Below the pieces are notes generated by a model. The model did not search any database. It worked only from the letters and a program-made list of their open reading frames with translations, and was not told where the DNA came from. From NCBI GenBank assembly GCA_032209605.1, contig JASFXZ010000028.1, positions 372,001-436,000 on the forward strand: a stretch of 64,000 nucleotides of DNA, given 5' to 3'. Position 1 is the first letter of the stretch; every line of letters starts with the position of its first letter. Below, in pieces: positions 1 through 12,200 of the stretch. The stretch comes from Mactromeris polynyma. Its lineage: Eukaryota; Mollusca; Bivalvia; Venerida; Mactridae. Both the position numbers and the translations under genes were made by a program.

Positions 1-215
1 ATCAACATCCATATGCATTGCACTTGATTTCAATTCTAAAAAACATGTATTAAAGACACATATATATACAATATATATGTTTGAATTTATCATGTACAAC
101 AGAACTACATGATAATGAATAATGAATTCATTTCATATACACAACACCATCGTACTAATACTAAGAAACAGTCACATTAAATTCCTTACAACAAAATACA
201 AAATCGTTATATTTT

Positions 216-221
216 TTTAAT
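216..221 (-). promoter_or_regulatory. Possible MVP polyadenylation signal (ATTAAA)
   Basis: An ATTAAA hexamer lies about 38 nt beyond the MVP stop codon on the minus strand. It is the only close match to the poly(A) consensus just after the stop. In DNA this AT-rich, chance is possible. Confidence 0.35.
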
Positions 222-258
222 ATTCCGTCTTTGTTCAGCAGTTTTTTGTATAACTCGT

Positions 259-3200
259 TCAATCATCGTCCTCGTCATCATTACGACGTGATCGTTTCGC
301 AGGAACAACAGAGCCACCCAGACCGCCAATAAGTCCCTGTGCCGTGTTGAACAGATTCACTGGAGTGGTACCATCTGTGATAACCGTGGATTTCATACCA
401 AGAGCCTGCAACATTCTGACCTGTAGATCCGGACCGGCAGTAGCGATGGCTTGCAGAGTGCTGGCTCCAATAGCATCAACCATCTGCTTGAATTTAACGG
501 TTTCAATATCAGCTGTTTCTCTGCTTTTGGACAGTTCCATCTCATTCTGTTCCTTGACAAATTTAAGTTCAGCCTCTCTGGCACTGGTCAACCTTTCCAA
601 TTCAGACTCTGCTTCGATCTTCATAGCTTGTGCCTGTAATATTTGAAACAAATTGATAAATGTTCGAGAAAAAAAAGAAAATGTTATAATTTCAAGAGTC
701 CTGTCATCAAATATTGTAAACATTTTAGATTTAATTGCATTCCTATCAACTGTTACACACCACTAAATTATCATAATTTTAATAATACAAATACAGTAAA
801 ACACTTCTTAAAGACCACCTCAATAATAAGACCACCTCAAAATTAAGAACACAATTTTCACTGTTTCGCTATTAATTCAACCTCAATATTAAGACCACCT
901 CAATAAGAAGACCAGTTCCATAGGTCCCAATGTTGGTCTTATTATTGAGGTTTTACTGCATATGTAGTTCATGTTCACTCATTATTTTTAGTATTGACCA
1001 AGCAATACTTGACTAGCAAACATTTTGTACTCAATAATTACAATTACTAATGAGAAATTTCATTGGAATAATAACGAAAATCGCAATTAAATTTGGCCAA
1101 TGAAAAAACATGTATCAAAACACCATTGAATCATTATGTAAAGTGAGAGTTATGTTTCGGACTTCAATTGAAGAGTATCTAATTATTACGCACAACTTTA
1201 TTGATTGGTCAGTAGGTGAATCATTTAAATATTCATAAAAAACAGATCTTAACCAGTCTTTCTCCTACGATACAACAGACACTTATATGTGCATAAAAAG
1301 CTCTGATGATGAATTTTACAAAACAATGAAAGTTCCTGGCGGTCAAATATCTTACCTTAAGTTTCGCTTGCTCGACAGCGGCTTCACCTTCGATTCTCGA
1401 AGCCTCAGCGCGTGACTGAGCTTCGGCTTTAGCTTGACCGGTAGATTCTACAGCGGCACTGTGAGCTTGTAACTCCAGTAAATTTTTACGTGCCTTCTCT
1501 GCCTCGGCCTCATCACTGATCTTCTGTCTTTCTAGACGACCCTTAGCCTCCTGTTCAAGACGCTCAGCCTCATGTCTGAAATAAAGGGAAACATTAATGT
1601 TAATGAAGTCAAATGTTTATACATAGATCTATAGTTCTTACTGGGAGCACCATCATGTTAAATCTATGAAAGAAGTCACTTCACAGAATTCACAGAAAAA
1701 AAAGAGAGAGAATACGTAACTACAGGGAACGCCACATACACAAGACAGTGCCTCCCCACACAGACCTCCGGAAAAACAACAATCCACAAAATATAAGACA
1801 CTAAAGGAGGTCAAACGGTACAGATATTAAGGAACTGAGGCACAAGGAATGGCCCATTGATAACACTGATCCAATCTGAATATAACATCTACAGTAAAGT
1901 TTCACTTAAAGACCACCTCTATAATAAGACCAACTCAAAATTAAGACCACAATTTTCAAATCCATTAAGACGTCGCAATAAGAAGACCAGTTAATAGGGT
2001 ACCAAGGGTGGTCTTATTATTGAGGTTTTACTGTACATGTAATGCAGTTTTTACAACTGGGCAATTGTACATACAATAAATCTCCCAATTGTAAACATAA
2101 ACTAATATTACTTGGAAGACAATAATACAAGTGTTGATGTTTAAGGCATTAATTTCAGTTGCCATAACAATGACCTGTTTGATTAAAATATGTTAATTTC
2201 CGCAATATTCGTAACAGGCTGTATTAGTAGTCATTTCAGTAAAATTTGAGCAAGATTGGCCCATTAGTTTCAAAGACTATGAAATTTAAACAAATGAGCA
2301 AGATTGGCCCATTAGTTTCAAAGACTATGAAATTTAAACAAATGAGCAAGATTGGCCCATTAGTTTCAAAGACTGTGAAATTTACACAAATAGAAGGGTC
2401 CGACACCATAAAACTGACCTACGCTGACACACAAACACTAATCACAGAAGTAAAAGTTGGCGCTGCAGAGCCAAACAAAATTAACAACATACCTAGCTGC
2501 AGCTTCTTGTGAGTTTGTTGTGATTTCAATGGCAAGTTGTACAGATTTTTGTAGGGAATCTCTAGTACGCTGGTCCACTGGTTCTACAGACTGAATATCA
2601 ATGCTAGTTACAACCAAATTGTTCTGGCTGAAACTGAATACATCACGAACTTTGTCCTTATCATCAAAACCAAACACAGATGATCTGATAACTCTGGCAG
2701 AGTTCTGAAATAAATAACCAAATAATCAGGTTATGCCGGCAATCCGTAGACCTGGGTTCGATTCCCGGTAGCGCCAGTGACCGATTTTTCGTGTTTCTCA
2801 AACTTGACTTCATTTCATTTAATACAAAATTATTTTTTTTTCCAAATTTTTTTTTTTTTCGATAACCCCTTCCCATTCGGTTTTGGTTTTGTTAAATAGA
2901 CCCTAGCCTTTTGGTACTTTATGCTTCGGAGGCACTGTTGTGTGAGTTTAGTTTCCCTCTGCCACTTTTTGTCACTTTTACATTTTTATAATGCAATATG
3001 AGAAAAGTGTGCTCACGACTTGGCATAAAAACACAAGAAAACAGGTTTATGACGTCTGGTTTTTTTCAAAATGCAATATTTCACATTTAACATATCATTG
3101 AGGTTAAGGTTCTAAATAAAAACAATAGATCTATGAATCAAGTTTCACTAAAAATCCAAAATTTAGTAAAAGGGTATTTTTCTCCCATTAAGGCTCAATA

Positions 3201-6200
3201 AATTCGATGATAACTAACAAATGCTGGTGGGATCTCATTATAATCACAAGTAAATGGAAAATCAGTGTAGAAATAATTACCTTATGAAAATCATCAAAAG
3301 CCACTTGCGCAACGGCTCCTCTCACACGTGAAGCAATAGCTTTACAAGCATCTCCGACAAAATCAGGAACACTGAAAAGTTTGGCAGCTTCGGCTGTGTC
3401 ATCTTTGTTTTTCACTTCAAAATGCCTGAAAAAGTAGAAAATATAGTCTCAACTATCCATAACAGTAACACCTTACCACTTAGGTTGCCCTTAATTCTAT
3501 AACAAGAGCGCTGACTATCGCAGAATATGCTGGAGTGTGAAAAAATCAGTGCAAAAAGACTTATATAAGATAAATTTAAGGTAGTTTCTATAATAAAAGG
3601 GTGATTACTCCTGAGTGACTAGAGCGATATGGCTGGTTATTTAACTAGTCATCGATATTATGCACATACGCAATCTGACCAAATTTGGTGATGATTGGAC
3701 AAATGCTTCTAAAGTTATTGATTGTACAATACCTATTTTAGGTAATGTCCATAATTTAAGAGTGATTACTCCCGAGTGACTAGAGCGATATGACTGGTAT
3801 CAATTTAGTCCGAGATATTATGGCCATAGACAATCTGACCAAATTTGGTGATGATTGGACAAATGGTTCTGAAGTTATTGATCAGACAACTTACTTTTAG
3901 GTAATTTCTATAATTAAAAGGCAATAACTCCTGAGTGACTAGAGTGATATGACTGGTTATCGAACGTGTCCAAGATCTTATGCCCATACACACTTATGCC
4001 CATACACATTTTGACCAAATTTGGTGATGATTGGACAAATGCTTCTAAAGTTATTGATCAGACAACTAACTTTTAGGAAATTTCTATAATTAAAGGGCAA
4101 TAACTCCTAATATGTCAGTGTTAAACGAATTGGAGACATTGTATTTGCAAAAATTTCTAGGTTTACAGTGTATGTATAAAATTATCATAAATAACATATT
4201 ACCCACCAGTTGTATGAAAGTTGTAGAGAGAGTCGGGCATGGTCAGAAGTTTCCACGACGACAATGTCTGTACAGAAATCAGGTCCAAGCAGAAGACAAA
4301 GTGATTTGATGGCATTTGGCTTCTTTGGTTTACCACCTGACAGACTGAGCTGTGTGAACTGTTCGTCTGGACCAAGCATAACTAATTCTGGACCAAACAC
4401 CACTCTGAAATATAAAATATAATTATGTTAACACCATTGAATGTGTTAAATACGTTTCCTATACTGTAGGTTACATTTTATTTTTGGCTTTTTACGGTTT
4501 GATAATTTTTTCATAAATTCATGACAACACAAATTCAAAATTCCTGTGAACATTAGAAATATCCGGCATGTCGGTAACTGTTTTGGCGGGAACGAGGCTT
4601 CGCCGATATTTCCATCCCCACACGAAACCAATGAAAGACTCTTTTTCTTGCATACCTTTTTTAAGAAGTAAATGACGAGATTGAATAAAACTTAAAAAAG
4701 TTTTAAGCGATTTTGCTTATAGTAAGGTAATATTTTACAGTTTTCAGTTATTATTCAATGTTACATGACATCATACTGTGGCGTCAACAGCACAAGACTC
4801 ATTCTACACAGGGGTGTAAGATAGAGTTGTCCAGCACCAGTGTAAACGCGGGAAATCCCAGTCTGGTATGCAAGTAGAGTTCGGAAACACAAGTTTGTTC
4901 ATTTACCTTGCTTTCTTATCCTTGTAATCATAAATCTGAACAGCAGCATTATGTGGCACTCTGAATGTAATCACGCGTGTTTTGTCCCTTGATTTGCTGG
5001 CTCCTGGGGCACCTTTTTCCCCTCTATCAGCAAGTGGATCTCTGGAAGCCATCAACAGGTTTTCAACAGCTGGAGGTAACTCTTTGGCCCAGAGTTCTTC
5101 ATCTTGGTTCATCATATATGTCTCACCAGTGACAGCTCGAACCTTTAATAAAATCAAACAACAATGTATTCACAATTCCACTGAAACCAGGCCATTGCTT
5201 GCGCCCCTGTTCCCTTACGTATGTACCCTTGAAACTCCTCAAATGCCTGATATTTTATGGATTGTTGTTTTTCCGGAGGTCTGCGTGGGGAGGCATTGTC
5301 TCCTGTATGTGACGTTCCCTGTAGCAACTTATTCTCTCCCTTTCAATTGGAATACTTTAAAACACTGACTTTACTTACAGCAAACTCCAAAAGTGATATT
5401 TTTCGTTAACCCCTCACAAAAAGTCTTGAACATCAAATTTTCCAAAAAATGAGCTGCAACTAAAGTTGCCAAACATTTCAAAAATATCCTAACCTTCATT
5501 TCTGTATAATGCAGATCATGAGATGCAACCTAATTTAACTGAAAGTGGTGTTCCCTGTCACAGCTTAATCTCTCTTTTGGAATATCTGAGTATCAAGTTA
5601 TAAATGCGCTTTTCGAGACTCACGTCCCTGATTGGCTGGTTCGGAGCACAGTTTTAAAACTGACCAATGGCAAAGCTGCATTCTGAGATTAGTCCAAAAG
5701 TCGATACAAAAATGATAATTTCCATCTGAACCCCAGTAATCCCCTAGGTACAATATACAACACAATCTCTCTAAAGGTTCCCTCTCTTGAGCAAAAATGT
5801 TGCCCCTAAGATGCAAAGTTTAAACTTAAATGATACTTTTAGTGTTCACATTGTTAACAAGAAAGGATTATATAATTTAACTAAACAAGTTATTAAAATT
5901 TGACTTGAAAGGTACAAACTTTAAGCAAAAACGTAAGAATCAAAGTCGATAAAAAATATGACTGCAAAATTTATATTCAACCTGTCTAGAGCAACTACTT
6001 CTCAACAACAGCCAAAATTTCAGGGGTTCCATTTGACCCTTGAGTAGACCCTTTGACCCCTGGAATTTCCAAAAAGCCAAATTTTTACCCTAAGGATTCT
6101 GGCTGAAGGGTCAATTTTTCTCTATAAATAATATTATGTATTTTGACTATAAAATAGTAAAAATACTTTCAAAAATTATCGATATGACCCTTAAGATTCA

Positions 6201-9200
6201 GCCCTTAGTGGAACCCCTGAATTTGCATCTCCCAAAAGGGCGTTGCTCCAGCAAGGTTGTACTGCACTTTTATTCTCTGTCAGAAAATCTGGCTAAATGG
6301 TGAAGATAAAAGCCACCATAACTTACCTTTCCAGTTTTTACATCACGGACATAGATACCCTCATTCTCATCAAGTGGTATAGCTTGTCTCTTCATCACCA
6401 CTTCCACTTCTACTGGTGGCACGTATTCGCTGGGTCCACGCATCATCCATCTGTCACCAGGCTTCCTATCATCATCCTGATTTAAGACAAATACATTATT
6501 AATAACACTCATGGGATTAGAAATTTTCTTTAAAAACAGTTGTCCCATACTAGTGTACATGTTAGTTTGAACTTGTCAGATATATGGGAGGCTAGTTGTA
6601 GGAGACTATTGGAAGTCCAAATCGGCAATTAGACTTGTCCGGGACGTTGGGCTATTGGATGTCTAGAGCACTGCCACTACTTCTTGCAAATTGTGTTGAT
6701 GAATCTCAATTATCTAAATAGATGATATCAAGAATTCGCTAAAAATGGGTTTTTCCCAGTGGTACAAACAAAATGTAAATATAGATCTACATGTATATTG
6801 AAGCTCAGTAAGACTTTAATTCCTGTCATCGTTTTTAAGGCGATTTCAAGTACAATTTTAATGGTGTATTGTAGTTTGTACTGCAGAATTAGAGGGAGAA
6901 TCCCATAGTTATACCATTACAGAGTACACAGTAAATGTATCCCTAATAACAGGGTAAAACATACGTATTATATTCATGATAATCAATCTTTAAAATTAAA
7001 TAGCAAGCGAAGATCTTGGTCAGTTTCAGTCATACGTATAATAAATAATTTTTGAAACAAAAGGGAAAGGTTTTAATGTTTTCGCATTTTTAATTAGTAG
7101 TATTTTAGTTTTGTTTGTGTTTGTATATGAGAAGGGCTAAATAAAGTATAGAGCTGCTCTAAGAAAATGGCATATATTTTTCAGAATCAACTTAATCCAG
7201 ATCAGTTGATTCTTTGTGAACACAGGGCTAGGCTTGTTTTACTAAACCATCACTGCTTTTTAGCCCTATGTTGGTTTCAGCAACTTGCGGAGCTGAGCAA
7301 AGTATTGTTAAATCCGATTCCCATGATTGACTGGTAACTACCATTCCCAATCATCTGACAAGTATTTTTCAATGGGGGGTGGGATTTGGAAAGGTCAGTA
7401 ATCCAACATGCACAAGTGATAACCATGATGTATCCATTCCTGAAACTTACCCCATCTTTGAAGCTTTCATTGGCTCTCAGGATAAGACCTTCATCTTCTC
7501 CTAGAATGTACACATTCTGAGTACCACGTTCCAATCGCTCCCCTGGCATCAAGAAAAATGACTTCTCTCCCTAAAATTAATGTAAAAAATTCATGTTGTT
7601 ACTCATCTACATACACTAAATGCTTTGCAATAAAATATATAAGACACAAATTATCTAGATATAGTAGTGTTTTATTAACTGCAAAAGCATAAATATATTA
7701 CCCAGTACTGTTTGGGTCACCTCTCCCTTTGGCAAAATATTGATAGGTGCGTAAATACGATTTCATGTCAGTAAGATGGGTGTCTCATTTTGGATAATAG
7801 TATTTACAAACTTGATAAACATTTAATGTTACACAAAAGGTTCTTATGCAAAACCTCTTCAATATTTTAACTTCACACATTGTTGAAAAGCCTGATTTGC
7901 TCAAGTAACAACACAACTGAATAAGCAACAAAAGCCTTATGACAGCAGGACGGACGGACGATTAAAGTTGCAGGACATTTTCAATATTCAATGACGACCA
8001 TGTTAAGGGTCGGTCAGAAAACTATCGTAGCTCAGTTTCGCTAAAGAAGTAGTAATCAAACTCTGTCATAGTGTTTTTTTTTTATATTTATACCAGAAAT
8101 GCCAAGTTCTCCTGGGACAGAAAACTTTTTGGCATGACTGGTAGAGGTACAATGCCATATTTTTTGCAAAAAATGTAAAATTCATCAAAATACTATTATT
8201 CCTGAAGAACTTATGATGTAAAGTAATTTTGCATTAAAAATGTCATGCAGCTTTAAAGACTTATGTACCTTAAGAAAGAAGCTTAATTTCTCAGTGCTGC
8301 AATACTATGCAATATATAATTGTGAGATATAACATTGTTTTGATGTCTCTTCAAGCGTGTTATATGTTACTAAAGACTACATAACTGAATAACTCGAGAT
8401 AAATTGACATTGACTGTTCATGAGTAATTTTCATGATGTGAAAATGTAATGGCGCACAAAACAAACTAAATGACTTATTAAGGTTTGTCTGATAAGGAAT
8501 TAGAAGAAATGACAGAAAATTTAAACCCTAAAACAATGCTATATCATAAGTAGTTGTGGGACATGAGTATTTGATATAACAAATGTAGACCTATGTTTCA
8601 GTTAATATGTAGTTTTATTGCCCACCTGAAAGTGATATTACATCAAGGCTGGTCAACAAAACCACACATTAAACTTGACCTAAAAGTCTAATTTGTCTTA
8701 GGTCAAATGGCTCTTAGCACATTTATAGCAATGTTAGGATTTTGTCTTGAGTATTTCTGAATTTAATGACATGAGTATTATTATTAAATAAGTAATCCTA
8801 ACTTTCAAAAATTGACAACAGGAAAGCAGGCCAGTTATGTCAAAGGCGTAGGCATTTAAAATAAGTAAAATACCAGTGCATAACTTAGCTAAAAATTATA
8901 AACCTGAGCTCTAAGATCTGTCTCAGAATGCAGCCTTGGCATTGGTAAATTCCAAAACTGCACTCAAAACCAACCAATCAGATGATTGAGTTTTGAAACT
9001 GGTCATTTAACAGTTTTATCATTCCTTGTTTCTGTTAAATATTTGTCCTACGACTTATTGAACTGAATGTTTCTATAAAAAACCCGAGTGTTCATCCATT
9101 GTTCATAGCGCCAGTGCGGCGCAAAAACATTGTAGCGGCTTCATAACCAAAAGTATGTTACGACAGTTTTGCAGGAAGCTTTTATCGCAAGCACAGTAGG

Positions 9201-12200
9201 AAAAAATGTTACAGCCCACTGGTACCAAGGTTAAGTGCAGATATAGGTCAATGAACAAACATAGGTTTTCTTGTTATTTAAACTTTTGACTTAAACTAGA
9301 GCGATGACAAAACTTTTTGTAATAATTTGATATAGATAAACATGTAATAATATTCTCCAAATAGTTAGTATGTTGGACAATGTAAAAAATTGGCGCAAAA
9401 CTATTTTAACTGCATCTTCATCCACATGAGATTGTCATGAGTTCTCTCCCTTTATCCCTTCTAGAGTTGTCTCCCTTCATCTACTATATATACATATACT
9501 ATAGGGGGAAATTGAAGGGGAGAGAACTCATGACAAGCTTCTGTAGATGAAGTTCTCTCCCCTTCTATAGTATATGTATATATAGCACATACATATTCAA
9601 CAGAAGGGATGAAGGGAGACAACTCCTGACAACCTCCTAAATCTTCATCCACTGAATTACAATAGTTATGCACTAATCCCTCAAAATGAAGCAATAGTCA
9701 CAGTCATAAACCTTTTAAGCGTACAATGTGTGAGCACTCTTAGTTTACCTCATTTCCACCCTAAAATACAAGTTTGAAGAATGTGAGCAAGAGTAGCATA
9801 GTTTCACAGGAGATTGTCACTAGTTCTCTCCCTTTGTATCCTCGAGAGTACTCTCCCTTTATCTGTTATAGAGATCGCTCCATTTATCCCTTCTAGAGTT
9901 ATCTCCCTTTATCCCTTTTAGAGTTCTCTCCCTTATAATTTCTAGAGCTCTCTCCCTTTATCACTTCTAGAGTTCTCTCCCTTTATACCTTCTAGAGTTC
10001 TCTCCATTCATTTATAGAATTATGTTATAAATACTATAGAAGAGATAAAGGGAGAGAACTCTTGACAATCTCCTGTGCATAGTTTTGAATGGAAAATTTT
10101 AACAGATTATATACAGTTTAATTAAGATGCTTATGTTGGGCTCAATACTAAAGTAAGAAGTAAAATAAAAGCAATGTTTTCTACTTAAAAATGTCTCATT
10201 TAAAGCAGCATTACAAATTTTTGTTATTAATGTATGTTAATACACTTGTTTTAAATATGTGGTATAGATTGACACTTGTATAGAATTTTTTTTTCTTATT
10301 TTGATGAATTTAACACAAATTGCAACAAATAATACACGCAACTCTCAATCTCTTTAATACGCCAACCACGCAAAGTTCTCTCCCTTTAACCCTTCTAGAG
10401 TTCTCTCCCTTTATCTCTTCTATAGTATATGTTTGAATTGTACCATATACATATACTAAACAAGGAATAAAGGCAATGAACTCCATACGGGATAAAGGGA
10501 GAGAACTCCATACGGGATAAAGGGACATAACTCATGATAATCTCCTGAGAGTCAGACAAAGCAGAGTAAACTAATATCTCAGTTACAATTATAACAAAAC
10601 CTGATGTAACTCACATTAAATTTCTACCAAGTTTGTAAAACAGTAATTTAAGGATGGCCGAACAAAACAAATCATACACATACCAAAAACAATTCTTCAA
10701 TCACTCAAAACATTAAGTAAATTACTTTGTTTTCCAACAAGAAACATTTCAACACTACCAACATCGAGCAAATATGTCCCCATTTCGTTACACTAACATA
10801 ATAATATTGAGGGCTCAACGCAACACCGTCGTAACTCCAATATAAATACATAGGAGTTACGACAGTGTTGCGTTCAGCCCTCGATATACAAATACACATA
10901 CCTTGACCAACTTTTTTCTGCCCAACTGTGGTCTTCCTTTCTCATCAACAGGATCAAGAATCACACAATAATGTCTGTTGCTAAGAGATGTTATGTTGAC
11001 CACACCCACAACCTGGAAAACGTAATATTAGATAAATTCATTAAATTTTTACGGTTGCTATGGCAATATCCATAATGATAATTTCAGTTACTTGAACATA
11101 TTTTTCGAGTCAATAAGACTCTTTCAGAACTTAAAATATTGAAAAATGTCAAATATGACTATTTCACAACTTAAAATATTGGAAAACTTAAAATGGTGAA
11201 ATAAATCAAATATGACTCTTTCACAACTTAAAATATTGGAAAACTTAAAATGGTGAAATAAATCAAATAAGACTCTTTTACAACTTAAAATATTGGAAAA
11301 CTTAAAATGGTGAAATAAATCAAATATGACTCTTTCACAACTTTAAATATTGGAAAAAAAATAAAATGGTGAAATAAATCAAATAAGACTCTTTCACAAC
11401 TTAAGATATTGGAAAAACTTAAAATGGTGAAATAAATCAAATAAGACTCTTTCACAACTTAAAATATTGGAAAACTTAAAATGGTGAAATAAATCAAATA
11501 AGACTCTTTCACAACTTAAGATATTGATATAAGTCAAGGTTATAGATAGCTAATAAAAAAAGTATTCAAAACAAAGGAATCAAGAGAAATCACTGAAATT
11601 CCCTGCAGTTCCCCTATATAATGAAACAAGGGCTCTTAACTCTGCAATACTTGGACCAACCCCCTGAAAATAAGCATCACAGACACCTACGCTTAACTGA
11701 TCATGTATGAAGTTTCACTGGTCTGCCTTCTGTAGCATGAAATAGTTTGCACCACAATTTTGTTGCAATAGATCAACCAACTGCAGGGTGATTATGCCAG
11801 TTGCTTTTATTATTATGTTTGTCTTACAATTAACAATTTTTGTCATAGGACCGAAGTCACTTAAACCGCCAGGTTCGTGTAGTGACTTTTCCAAGTATTT
11901 AGTTAGAGCAAGATGGCCAATCTAGCATTATTTTGGGCACAATCAGTTGCTTTGGTAGAACCACCAACCGTCTGTAAAACAGCTTCGTTCCAGATGGGAT
12001 TTGAACATGCAATGGTGATAAGCAAGTGGTTAGAAGTCGGCGACCATAACCACTCGGCCGTGGAGGCCCTAACAACTTAATGCTACAGTAAAAAACACAG
12101 ACATTGAAGTTAGTTGTCAATCGCTTACCTCTTCATACACATTAGGTATGTGTGTTTCTGTCATGTCCATTGTGATAAGCCATTCCTCTCCGTTCTTACG